The notes under the pieces are model-generated. The model did not search any database. It was not told where the DNA came from and worked only from the letters and a program-made list of their open reading frames with translations. Positions 11,491 through 23,386 of a stretch of 64,000 bases of DNA are shown piece by piece. The DNA comes from Gremmenia infestans (Eukaryota > Ascomycota > Leotiomycetes > Helotiales > Hamatocanthoscyphaceae). The DNA is taken from positions 62,001 through 126,000 of the forward strand of contig JAFEVB010000044.1 of the NCBI GenBank assembly GCA_032629725.1, given 5' to 3'. The position numbers and the translations under genes are program-made. Within the stretch, counting starts at the first letter, position 1; each line of letters opens with the position of its first letter.

Positions 11491-13581
11491 TTATCCCGTC
11501 CTTGAACAGGTCGAATACGCATCTATATTCTAGACATTTTCTACATCCAAATGCCCAATTCTCACTCCCCCCGAATTCGTAACACCACTTGTCAGTCTCT
11601 GTTTGGATACAACCTCATCTTCAATCTCGATTCAGGAGCTCAGGAGGGTAGTTTTGCGTGTCAAACAAGAATATCTAAATCATAGGCTTAGTTTTTGAAA
11701 GCTTTATCGGTCTATAATCACCCACCGAGAAGGGACATTGAAAGATAATTCTCATTGATGTTACTCCGATATGCTACAAGTAAGACGTATATAGTTTTGG
11801 TCTAGAGGCGAGAATAGAATAGAGGCGCAGAATACCCCGCCCCCTATTTTGCCGACTAACAACACCACCTACTAAACCACAACACACCACCAAGAATATA
11901 GTAAAATGAATGCAACGCCAAACAACACCTCAAATACATCCACAAAACGCTAAATACCACAATGCTACCTACCGTAGGTATACAACACGGACCACCACAC
12001 CGATCGTCCAATTCCACAACCTCCCAACACAACACCACACCACACCACACCACACCACACCACACCACAAACCCAACCACTCACCCATTAAATTCACAGC
12101 CACATCCACATCCATATATAAAATCCCACCACTAGGCTACAGCACCAGTATATTCTAAACACCCATCTATTTTAACATGCACGACGATGATACTCTACTC
12201 TATTCTACTCTTCCCAACTCCCTCGATCCAACAATTTCTTCTTTCTCCATCAACTAGCTTCGAAGCGCCGTACCTACCTCGCACATAGATAGATACACAG
12301 ACTTCCACACCATTGAGATTCTAAAAGGAATGAATACCTTTGCTTGCTGGAGCCTGGATGCCGAAAGGAAGAGCGGATGGATGGGGTCGGTGATGATGGA
12401 TGGGCCCTTACGCTGTGTTTAAGACTTACATTCAAGTACTGAGGACGTTGCTAGGATATCGGTCTACGATTATCACGTTCCAGTACCGCCTTCATACTGT
12501 CGCAGACAAAACGTTTCTAATTGCGAGTCCTAACGCAAATTCTCTCCTCCCACCATCTATAGACGTCCATGCATCTTCCACCCATCGAGCCCCGACACAC
12601 CACCTCGAAGTCTCCTCTACAGACTAGCCATGAAGTCAATTGCTATCAAGTCACCCCATGAACTAAAGCTATTGGCATCAGTCAAGCCAATCATTTAGAA
12701 TCCCAAAATGCACAAGTCAGCCAGTTGCCGCCCAGATCATCATGGTCAGGCAGCCAGCCGCTCTCTCAACCTCAACCGATGACTGACTGACTTATTAGCT
12801 AGCCGACGACGACGAATCAGAATCAGAATCCTCGACACCACCAAACCCTATGCCCTCCCTAACATCGTCGTGGTCCGGAATAGTTAAAGTACAGTACACG
12901 CTTTAGATGCTGCTTTCTTCCCTACAACGCTGCGATGATAGCCTGCCAATCAATCCGTGACGTGTACAGAGAGTATTAGGGAGGCGGACTGGAGTTTGCG
13001 GCTGATTTCAAGCCAGGCGTTGAGGATGCTATGAATCCGGTTATGACGCTGTTGTTGAGGTACGTCGTGCGAGTATGTTTGTTGGTAAAAGTGATGTGAT
13101 GGTGGAGATAGGGATAAGATGCATGGCAGACTGAGGAGTGATTAGAGCATGCATAGGGTAGGGAGTTCTTGGGGTGTAGAAGAAACATGAGGAGAAGAGG
13201 AAACCCTGAAAATACTTTATGGTCTTGGATTTTAATTTGTTGGTTCGAAAGATTACAGTACTAAAGCATTATAACTTCTATGGCTTGATCTTAAGGACGC
13301 CTCATAGCTATTATACATGTCTTCCTAATCGACGCTATTGCTTGGAGCTGGATATAGGATCACTAGTGAGGGGAATACGATGCCTGAATAGGATGTGAAG
13401 TCGATTGGAATCGATCCGACTTCTGTTACAAGTGCCGTAAGATTATCCTTAGCTGTTCTGCTGGTCGAGAGATCAATAATAAAAGCATACAGCCTCCGAA
13501 TAGTGAAAGCGGAGAAAAGCCTCGACCCTCACCCAGGAATTGGATCTTCAACAAATACGTCCCTCGTATAATAAACAATCA
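11491..13581. other. intergenic region, low complexity
   Basis: No supportable gene. It includes a CACAC microsatellite (12033-12069), C/A-rich single-strand bias over 11860-12160, and short chance frames. It should hold the 3' flanks of two convergent genes. Confidence 0.5.
12033..12069. repeat. (CACAC)n microsatellite
   Basis: About seven copies of a 5-base CACAC/ACCAC unit lie in a strongly A/C-biased stretch. Short open frames across it on both strands are artefacts of the repeat. Confidence 0.85.
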
Positions 13582-15910
13582 TCAGCACTTCCAATGACAA
13601 TCCAACTGCCGGTTCTATCACCAAGTCAGCATGTGATCCAAGTATCCATCTTCGCAAAAGTCAACTTACAGGTATAGCCGTATCACCCCCTACAACTCTA
13701 TTCAACCAATCCCAAAAATCTCCATTATCCCAATTCCCAACCGAGCAATACGGGCTCCCGCTCGTATCCGTATCATCCCAATGCGTACCCCCAGCCGTGA
13801 TAGTCAATTTCCAATCCTCCCAATCCACCGTCACGGGTGGTGGCGGCTGCACTATTCGTTTCTCCATGAATCTGCTCCTCGCCATGCGGCTAGAAACCTT
13901 GGTCGATTTCAAGAAATCCACACTAACGTCGTACGGGAGTTTAGTATCGGCTGCTTTGACAGTCCTAGTCTCGCCCCATTTGCCGTCAAAGTTCTCGCTC
14001 GCGAGCAGGTTGTCTCCGCCGTCTGTGATGTTGAACTGCATGTACAAGGGCTTGTTATAGTTTTCCGACGCTTCGAAGATATGCAAGTCGCAGGTCCCCG
14101 TGACATATGCGGCAGATGAGGTCGTAGTGGCGGGGACTATCTTCGTGGTTGTTGGTTTTGGAGGCGCGGTGCTGACTTCGATATGCGTGGATGCGATTTC
14201 GCAGTAATAGGTCGTGGCGCCGTCCGATCCGACCGTGTTGGCTATACCGGCTGACCAGCCGTTGTTACATGCGCATTCTATGGTGGCTGGGTAGTCGATG
14301 GTGTAGGAGGAATAGTCAGTGCTGAGAGCGGCTACGCTGGATAGTGTGCAGGAGGTTATGGGGGGAGATGAGATTGTGCTACCGGTGCTAGTGGTGACCT
14401 TTGAAATGGTGGACCCTGTTGGTTTTGCTGTACTAGCCGTGGAGGACTTGGAATTTGATGCTGTTTGCGAACTGGACGAGGAGTTTGTTGAACTTGAGCC
14501 ATGAGAAGCGCTGGAGGAGCCAGTTATGGACGCTGAGTTCGAGCTGCTTACTTTGGAGCCAGGCGTTGCCGAGCTCGATGTTGTCCCATTAACAGATGTC
14601 GAGCTCGAGTCGTCGTCATCTCCTCCCCAGTAGAAAGCCAATGGGATTGTGGTTCCTCCCACGACTGTTTGTGCGGAGGAAGCTGCAGCGAGGTAAGCCG
14701 CGCTGATGCTCGAAAAGGCGGTAGATTGGCTCAAAGGACAGGCATCCACAAATGTTGTTGAAGCCGTCGTTCTTATGTCGCATCCTGATGTTGTAACTAC
14801 TTTTGTGACACAGCTCGCAGATGCTGTTGCCTGCGCCGAACCTGAAGCTATAGGGCACGTAACGAACGAATCATATCCAGTGGTAGATTTACTGCAGCTG
14901 CTTGAGGAAGATGCTGAAGATGATGTTTTGGAAGCTGAACTTTGGCTTTGGCTACCGGTGGAGCTCGAGTCATCCTCGTCTTCTTTTTCGTCCTCCGCGA
15001 GTTTTTCGGTGTCGGCTTTCACTCCTTCCAAAGCTTCTGTAACGGCACCAATAGCCTCAGTGCCCGCATTTGGAAGGTTACCTGCTATTTCTGAAAGTCC
15101 ATTTGTAATACTTCCGAGATCTTTCGTCAGGCTCCCAAAGAGTTCACCACCCCCGCCGCCACCGCCTCCCCCATGAGGGAGATTGCCGAGTAGTCCGGCA
15201 AGACCGCCCAAGACACCATTGATGTTATTGATAATAGGAGTTGCCTTTGCAGGTGAGGGATCGGAAGACCATGCATATATACCAGCGTAAAGTCCAGTAA
15301 TCTGGTCTGATACAGCTGCAACACTTGTTGAGAGGTCGGGTGAATTGGATGTGATTGTGGTTGTAGGGGCTGAAAAAGTTATAGGTGAACCGGTTGCACC
15401 TAGCAAGACAGCGAATATATCTGTTTTCCCGTTCTGAACCACCGTAGATGTCACGATAGAAGGCTGAGCGAGGGCATTAAGCGCAGCGATAGCCGAGCTT
15501 GCAATCGATGTGCTGCTTGAAGACGAGCTACTTGTTATGGAGCTGTTGCCTGTTGAGCTGCTTTTGGAAGTCTTGGATGCTGAGTTTGTGCTCGATGCCG
15601 AGTTAGAACTGCTCGGTGCAGAGCTAGTACTGTTTCCGGACGCATGAGTAGATTGCGTGGCAGATAACGACTGCGAACTTTGGCTTCCATTTGATGATTG
15701 GGAAGAAGAAATGCCAACAGAGCTGGCTGACCTGCTGCTACCACTGCTGCTACTATTCAAAATTGTAGCGCTCTGGGAGCTGGAAGAGCCAACTGTGCTA
15801 CGGAGCGATGTGATGGATGGTGTGTTTGAAGAAACCGCCAAACCCGTGCCTGCTGCACCGATGGCGGAAAGAAGTGATATGACCCCCAATTGGGGAGTGA
15901 TGTGTACCAT
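13582..15910 (-). CDS. Ser-rich secreted protein with Cys-containing C-terminal domain (757 aa)
   Basis: Exon 1 (15910-13670) and a 33-bp terminal exon (13614-13582) are separated by a 55-bp intron (GTAAGT donor, CTGAC branch, ATAG acceptor). Without splicing the protein would stop one codon into the intron; splicing adds NRQLDCHWKC, a Cys-bearing end that looks native. An N-terminal hydrophobic segment (residues 8-28) is a signal peptide. Residues 30-150 are almost pure Ser/Thr/Asn/Ala, a likely O-glycosylated stalk. A run of nine glycines sits near residue 250, another Ser-rich stalk lies at about 430-520, and a Cys-containing region follows. The C-terminal 180 residues form a globular-looking domain (CDLHIFEASENY, WGETRTV, WDWLNRVV). 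The role is unknown; a cell-wall or extracellular protein is inferred. I see no GPI signal. Confidence 0.83.
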
Positions 15911-16893
15911 CGCGAGAGATGCAGATGGAGAACGTGGGAGTAGGTTTATGCTTCTTAGGAGTAGTAAAGATGTGAGCCCAAAGACTCAATTCAAAATAAT
16001 AGATGACAACTCTGATGAGAATTGCTGGATCGTAGAGCTGTGCAATTTTGGAAACGATGTAGATTGAATATATCACCATTTGATCTACTATCCATCTACG
16101 TAGTATAGGATAAATAGGTTGAATGAGTGTGGCGAATCACAATGTTGTAGTAGGAAAAGGAAGTATTGCAAATAACATAAATTGAAGTGCTTGCCAGGTA
16201 GGTATAGTATGTTCTACAAAAAGCAAGGGTAGTTTGAAGCACGAAGGAGTATTCTGTGTGGAAGTGTTCCAAATCCTTCGCTGCGACTTGTACCCTGGTC
16301 ACGAGCCTCTTCGAACCGCCTCCAAACCTAGATAGTCGTACATGGAATTCAACTTCACACAAAACGCCATGAGAATACCAAGAAAATCTTCAAAAACTTG
16401 TAAAATCCTTGGTCTTCTGGTCTGCTTCCCTTTTAGCACACGGCAGAGCTTGGCTAAGAGCAAGCCGCATTCAATTTGAAGATACGGCTTAGACGCTTCT
16501 TGCTCCTTCACCACAGGGTTGCTATTGTGCCTTTATAAATTAGGTTGCCTGCCCAGTCAGTCTATGGAAAGGGACACAGCTTAATGGGGTAAATACGATA
16601 TATTCCCAACACCAAGGATCAACTTCCGACTCGGACTTACCGTATCCCTACTCTTGCCTTCGCCACGAGATATATTCTAATTTGATAGCTATCTCTGATA
16701 TAAATTCTAGGATTCAGATCTGCGCCCCACGGCGATGATGGGAGATTGAACTCCAGATCTTCCTAAAGCACCTCTTACCTTAATTCACCCGCTTTTCCCT
16801 GCGGATCTTTGCTTCAAATCAACTTATGTTTATTTCCATTTTCAATAACCTGTTCAGTATTTATCCTTATTTCGAGTTCTCGACCAAGCAACC
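15911..16893. other. intergenic region
   Basis: This lies between divergent genes for two secreted proteins, so it should hold both promoters. CT-rich sequence precedes the ATG at 16894. I see no gene. Confidence 0.5.
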
Positions 16894-17752
16894 ATGGTTC
16901 CGAACCTCTGGGTGGTGTTGAGTTTCATTATCTCTATCGCAGCTTCTCCGGTGGAACTTCTATTAGAAAAGCCTCTGGAACAGCGCGCGGCCACAAATTT
17001 TCTTGGTTACAAAGCTGTCAACGAGGTACGTGAAAATTTCCAATACAAAGTTCGTGGAGACATGAATAGTTTTCACTCGACTTACAACGCCATAAGCCCC
17101 CGTGCCTTACCATACAATACAGAAATCTCAGACAGAGTACTTTGCTGACATGGATCTTGTAGAAAAGAGCCAAAGCATACATAGCCGCTGGAAATACTCT
17201 GATATTTGATTCCATTGGCAGCTCTGATCAGCTGGGACCAGGTCAATATATCAGCCCTACACTTCACGATTGGCCCGGTGTTTGGGACTGTGCCATCCTC
17301 ACATCCAATCCAACTGCTTGGAATACAGCCAACAAGATGTGGGTAGCGGAAACCGATGGCTGTGACCCGCCATTACCACTATGGTGGAATGATGGAGGTG
17401 AGTAAATGGATAGAGGAGTTGTAAAAACTTCTTTGCAACTTTTTGATTCTTTATCTTTTCTCTGTACTGACATGCCTTTAAAGCTCCTAACAGGCCCGCA
17501 TACCTGACGAAAATAGGTGGCTCGACATGCAAAACATCTAATACCATATTGTTCAGCAAGATTGATGCTAGAGGGTACGAACTTCTGCAGATGTTGATTC
17601 CAAAGGCCATGCTTGGTAGCGCGGGTGGTTTGGGTATCGTCGCTCAGTGCGCTGCGAGAACGGATACGGAGGGCCAGGCAGCTCTTTCTGCATATGGCAC
17701 GGCAGATTGGTATGGGTGGACGAACGTCAAGGGCGTACCGCAAAGATATTAG
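16894..17752 (+). CDS. small secreted protein, effector-like (200 aa)
   Basis: Three exons, 16894-17025, 17163-17397 and 17517-17752, join in phase (introns 137 and 119 bp; donors GTACGT and GTGAGT; acceptors GTAG and ATAG). The N-terminus MVPNLWVVLSFIISIAAS is a signal peptide. A possible Kex2-like basic site (LEQRAA) follows at about residue 30. The mature part holds four cysteines (WDCAIL, DGCDPP, STCKTS, AQCAAR), enough for two disulfides, and many Trp residues. I do not recognise a named family. Size, secretion and Cys content fit an apoplastic effector or a small wall-active protein; that is inference. Confidence 0.8.
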
Positions 17753-19121
17753 ACCAACGAGATCAAATTGGAGTTGAGGAGTTTATGTTCGCTCTGTTTC
17801 CTTCTTTTTCCTTTTTCCCCCACCTATGTAGTCAGATGAGCATTCCGTAGTCGCGGGCTCGTTGAATAATTATTAGGATGAAGTAATAGATAAAAGATTA
17901 CTTGCCATAATCAAATTTCGTAAAGCAACAAAACAAAAGACACTTTAGCACAGTCCCCAAAGAGTCTAAAACTCGGTGTTCGTTTGCCGCCTTGAGTCAG
18001 ACTGCAATTCGCACTGAACGTCCATTTTAGGTTTGCCGTTGCAATAAAGCTTGGCGGTCTCTCCAGATTTCCTAGGTAAGTAAAAGTCCAAATCAACCCG
18101 TTTCTGAAGGAATCAGATAGCCGAATCCTTCAATTAAGCATGTACAAAACATACCTAAGGTATTGATTTAACATTTCTTGAAGGGGGATAGGGAAGGAAT
18201 GACGGACGACCCAATGCATCCACCGTATTCTATAACAACAATCGTAATCCCTGCTCCTCATCCTACACTGCCTACCGATATCATTTCCATAGCATAGTAC
18301 GGAGGTTCCCGAATTTAACATAGGGGATTGGCCAAATCAACATTCCGATAAGGAATACGTTATTGAGCCCGATAAAACCATGTATACACAGCCGCGGCGA
18401 AGTTTACTCATATCTAAGGACCATTGAGACAGGCTTCCTCGGGTATAAACGACTTTCTCGGTAACACTATAACGCCTCAATATAGAGTAGGATCAAAGTA
18501 AAGCACCATGCCTCTATTGCTAACATAAAACGGAAACGGCGAGCGACGGACAAAATGTAAAGCCAGGGCTAATGCAGCTATCACAGCAACATTCGTGGCC
18601 CCTTATCTTCATCTTCGTCACACGGACACCCTTTCCATAGCAGGATAAGCAGGGTTCCCAACCTAAACTTAGGGACTAAACTCTTATCATTGATATTTCC
18701 TTTATTGTTACTCGCTTTTTTCAAGGCTGACTCCTTTCTACTTAGCACGGATCTTCAGAATCTTGCGTGTATGACTAGCTTATAATCCTACTTGTAGAAC
18801 ATAAGAATTTTTATAGCTGCGCGTCATATAAGAAACATGGAGACTAGCTACCTAATCAAAATGAGCTGAGCCTCGTAACGAAGAGAGGGAAATATGAGCA
18901 TAATATCGGGATAAACATATAATATGAATGATTAAAGCGTATGGAGAAGGGTAAAGCGAAATAAAGGAGTTCTATTTGCGGGGCTGAGTAAGCAGCCGCA
19001 TTCAACCACCAACCACCACCGGAACAATGTCCACCTACACACCACAAGCCACGGTTTCTTCGCCACCAAAAGAGAGATATCTTTACATGAAGCCCTTTTG
19101 ACCACATTACCAATCCTCGAT
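17753..19121. other. intergenic region, with possible upstream coding sequence at its end
   Basis: Mostly AT-rich sequence without a supportable gene. The last ~100 bp (about 19020-19121) reads in the frame of the downstream gene as protein-like residues (SHGFF, REISLHEALL) without any in-frame ATG. Part of an upstream exon may therefore lie here. Confidence 0.4.
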
Positions 19122-19781
19122 ATGAATGAATCACTCTGCTCTATTCTTTCTGGGGAGGATGAGTGGTGCTTTGATATAATAGGCAAGTCACTAAAATTCA
19201 ACCCAGACGGTACCGGCGAGGTGTGTAAGTCTCACTATATGTATCCCTACGATGATCACTAACTACCTATCCGAAAGCTATGGTGTCGTGGCGAACCCCA
19301 AATTTGGATTGCCGTCGACTTTCAGTGGAAGAGCATCGGCCTTGGACAACCCGTCGCAAGTGCCACCGCCGGCACCCGAAACAACAAAAGCCCTCAGATA
19401 TTGGGGCAGCTTAACCTCGAAATCACACTCTCCAAGCGGGTGCCGAAAGAGGCGCAAACCTGGCCCCTTGTGTTCAACGATCTCAAAGACTCGGCCTTTC
19501 AACCAAAGTCGTATACCATCAGCATCGAGAAGGGCCACTTCATACGACCGTGTGAGGCAGGGACCCAGTCTCCATCGAGGTACGCGCTCCGGCTGCTGTT
19601 TGATAGATCGCCGTACCCGCCGCGAGAGGAGTGGACGAGGCCGGAGGGCGGTCCTGATAGTGGGCAGTTCTGGTGTATTACGGGATTTGTCGGTCGCGAT
19701 GCGCCGGAGCTGGAGAAGCTGGGGAGAGCTATGAATGACCCCGCTCCATCAGACGGCTGGGATTCTTGCACGGTCTCTTAG
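19122..19781 (+). CDS. conserved fungal protein of unknown function (at least 200 aa; 5' end uncertain)
   Basis: Exons 19122-19220 and 19278-19781 join in phase across a 57-bp intron (GTGTGT donor, CTAAC branch, AAAG acceptor). The join gives a continuous FNPDGTGE-LWCRGEP. Later landmarks are FLxGQ-like LGQLNLEITLSKR, PKSYTISIEKG and RYALRLLFDRSPYPPREEW. This combination belongs to a fungal family I know only as uncharacterised. There is no signal peptide or membrane segment. The reading frame continues protein-like for about 30 codons upstream of the ATG with no Met, so the true start may be in an upstream exon I could not define. Confidence 0.72.
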
Positions 19782-20067
19782 TTGTATGGATCTGTTTGGT
19801 TATGGGCTGCTCGTGTGTGGGTACCTGGCTTTTGCTTCGGTCTTTCCGTTGGGATGTAGTTCAGAGATATGGATCATGGATTGCCATTCCTTTCTACGGC
19901 CTAACCTTAATGTTTGAAGTTGATCTATGAGGACATTTATAGATCTTAAACTATCTATTCATGAAGCGAAGCGAACTGAAGTTCAAAACCACTACCTCTA
20001 ACCCCCGGAAAATATCAAGTCAACACCAACAGAAGAATTCCCTTGTTCTCGCAAACTCCCTATCATT

Positions 20068-20513
20068 TTGAGACTCGCTAGACTACTACTTGAACTACAA
20101 GAGTTAGTAAGAGAGCGTATTGTCAACCAGGAGAAGCAGTTCGGATCGAAGAATATCGAACCCAGGCAAGGCCGCAGTCGAGGTAGGATGACCACCCTCA
20201 TATTTACGATTTCCAGCAGGCCCGCAGACAAGGAACGCCGAAACAGCGAGTGGTTTTATTGGATACCAGTACAGTACTACAAGGGGGGATACCAGCAGCT
20301 CGGGGATCGGTACCCGAAGGCTTCTTGGCATCGACCCTTCGCAAACGATGCCTTGATCGAGAGGATCGCCATGGCGAAACATTCGATAAGAGACGCGATT
20401 TAGTGGTCCAGAGATATAACGATGTGCTAAAATTGTATAGCGATCGAGGACTTGTAGTGTTTTGCGAAAGCGTTCAAGAATTGATTCTTCAGATATTTAC
20501 CTACCTTAGCTAG
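20068..20513 (+). CDS. weak open frames, possible gene fragment
   Basis: Two overlapping plus-strand frames look partly protein-like: one at 20068-20403 (LARLLLELQELVRERI...) and one ending at 20513 (CLDREDRHGETFDKRRDLVVQRYNDVLKLYSDRG). Their charged, helix-like composition could come from one spliced gene or a decayed one, but I cannot find a convincing start or join and recognise no family. Confidence 0.22.
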
Positions 20514-21964
20514 GATCGAAGGGTAGAAGCGAGTCGCGATGAACAATTGTTCGTAGATGTGTAAGAAAAAACGGACCACAGAGAGAGAGATGCTACTATG
20601 GTAGGCTCTGCAGTCTCACTATTGTGTGTGGTATGAATAGCTTTTTGAGAAACTTTAATATATATTATTGCGCTTTCAATGCGGATCCGCTATTCAAGCA
20701 AGGGCCTAGAGAGATAGAGTGTTCCATATATCAAAAGTCGGGACTTGTAATACTCGAGAGGGAAAAGCTTAGCACAAACAGATGACAGATAGACATAATA
20801 GCCCAATATAGGCTTTAAGTTTGGATCTTCTTTGGCCTGTATATCTTGCCTGAAAGACGACTACTTTAACCACGGGCCACCAAGTATTTTGCAGTGGAAT
20901 ATTTTTCATCATCATGGCCAAGGGAAGAGACACCGCCACAGCCGTCTTTAGATTTATCATGCATGCTCCGTCATATATAATAGAAATCCATCTACCTATA
21001 AGAACACGCCTATGCCAGACGTTTCTAAACATTTCTGCTCAAGCTCGCGTTCGCTCGTTCCCGATAAGTATAAGTGCGAGGCTCTAGGGTAGACGTATAG
21101 CAAGACCTATAGACATCCGCATGATTAAGCCTTGTTAATACTTGATTAAGCTGTCCTATCTCAAAATCAAAGATAACTAAACTGAAATGACTAAGTCCTT
21201 TCCTACCAAACCTAGTAAAACGCACGATCTCTAGCAGAGGACAGCAGTCTGGTATCGCGTCCCCGCTCTAAATTATAGATTCAATTCGATCGTTTGTCAG
21301 AGACTAAGTTGTCGCCGGATAGATAACTGTCTAGGCTTTTCTTACTAGATCAAATAATCGTCTATAGATTCACGGGCTAGAACCGGACTACATTCATTAC
21401 CCGTCAGGAAGCCCACCTCTACACAAAGCTTTCCAGAAAAGGAAAGAAAAAGAAAAAACACGTTCAAAATACCTGGTAAGCCTTCCCACCTAATCTGTAA
21501 TCCGCAAAGATTAATTAATCACCAACAGATACCAAATGAAAACTAACCAACGAACAACTAGCAAAGCCCCGGGGAATTATTCATTCATCTCTCATACTGT
21601 AGCGCTCAGAGCGAGATGAGATAAGATAAGGTACACGGAAATGAACTGTAATGTACTGTACTATACTGTGAAACGCATATATGTACGGTGACTTCGTGCT
21701 AACTTGAGATTATCAGAAGTATATTTCACCATCCATCCATCCATCTATATGTTTTACATTACAATTCCTCCTCAAACCTCAGCACAGAACCTACACCCCG
21801 CGCTATCTACCTACCATCTCCTCTCATCTCCTCTTCTCTCCCCTATCCCTTAAATGTATACTCCAATTCATTATACAACATTCATGCATATCAAGCAAGC
21901 AAGCAAGTATGCCTCCTATCTACACCTACACCCACCCGCCCACTCACCAGCTAACCAGCTAGCA

Positions 21965-22007
21965 GAAATGGAACGAAATGAAACGAAACGAAACGAAATG
22001 GAAGAAA
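21965..22007. repeat. GAAAC/GAAATG simple repeat
   Basis: Tandem purine-rich 5-6 base units, eight or so imperfect copies. Confidence 0.75.
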
Positions 22008-22130
22008 CTAGATGCAAGGCAATATTGGTCCCCTTAGTCTTGAGCTAGCCTCTAGGGAAACTATTTTAATTAGGGGTTGAGAATAGGGGACGGATGAATG
22101 AATGAATGGATTTGTGATATGATATCTATG

Positions 22131-22167
22131 GAAAAGAAAGAAAAGAAAGAAAAGAAAGAAAAAAAAG
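22131..22167. repeat. AAAGA/AAAGAA simple repeat
   Basis: A pure A/G tract of tandem AAAGA-type units. It is polypyrimidine on the minus strand. Confidence 0.8.
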
Positions 22168-23367
22168 TAAGCAAGCAACAAGGTTACGGTCACGGTGGGT
22201 GCTTGGATTAATAGTATGTCCGTCTATCCCTATATCATAATAGTATAAATGCTAAAGTATAACAGGATAGAATGGGATGGGATCCGTTTAGACGTACCGA
22301 ATACGGATCAAGTGTGTTATATATACAGATAGTCCAGGAATCCTAAAGCTGTAAATCAGCCCCTTTACCATCCAGCTCCTCACGCCAGCTCACGTCCATA
22401 TACAATCCCACTCCCGCTACTCTCCTCAATCCCATCCCGCTTCTCAGCTGAGCTTCTATTGGATGATCCGATCTGATCCCAGACTTCCCCGGTCAAGCCA
22501 GCATAAAACCCCATTATCACATCACATCACCGCGCTTTCCGGATCAGGCAAGCCTCTATAGAACCACGCAAGAGCTCGAGTATCTACCCAGGAACATCTT
22601 CCTCCTCATTCGTACACTCCTCATAGGGACCGGGCTAAGCCAGGTCTTACTAAGGAATAATCAGCTGTGCCATCGATCGATCGAAGAAAGGGAATGTGTA
22701 TTTATATGTATGTGTTGCATCGATACTCTGCAAGCCTGCTATTGTTCTCACTCTGTTGTCGATGTTCCATTCCATATCCCAATTATATCCAGCAGGATTC
22801 CTCTCTGTTCCCCACTTCTCTGAAAGAAAGCGAACAGCTATACATCAACCAAGTCAGCGCTGATTCCCATCCTATCTGACCATCGAACCCTTGCCATCAC
22901 CATATCCACCCTCCGTCTTCCCTCCCCTCCAATCTCCTTCCACCTCATCCCATCCCTCTATCTCACGGCCTTAGATCCGATCCAGACCAAGCAAGACTGA
23001 AAAGATGGTTACCTAGCGCTACTCCGTATGCTCCGTGGTGGAAGAAGCGTGTCGTGGGATTCGAGGTATTCCATATTCATTCGTTCGTCCGTCCGTTTGT
23101 TGCAACTTTAACAGAGGAGATGATTTGGGAGTGGCTGAGTAGAGTAGAAAGAGAGGGAGGATGCAAGGTGGGGTTTTGAGATTCGCTGAATGTGCTGGGT
23201 TGTCGAAGGGTCTGCTGGGTCTGCTGTTGTTCTGGCTATACGCTGCGTAGGCTTGCGGAGCGTGATCGTTTTTGTATTCGTGTTTGCGCGCGAGGAAGGT
23301 AAACGGTGATGGTTCCGTGGAGGAGGAGTTCGGGTCCTCGAGGTATCAGTTCGATGGTCATTTGTCT

Positions 23368-23386
23368 CAGTCAGTCAGTCAGTCAG
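23368..23386. repeat. (CAGT)n microsatellite
   Basis: Nearly five perfect tandem copies of the 4-base unit. Confidence 0.85.

Noticed and set aside
11856..12158. Frames over the CACAC repeat
   Set aside because: Caused by the microsatellite and its biased flanks.
14706..15176. Plus-strand 156-aa frame opposite the Ser-rich secreted protein
   Set aside because: A mirror of the repeated Ser codons; the minus-strand protein has a signal peptide and spliced end.
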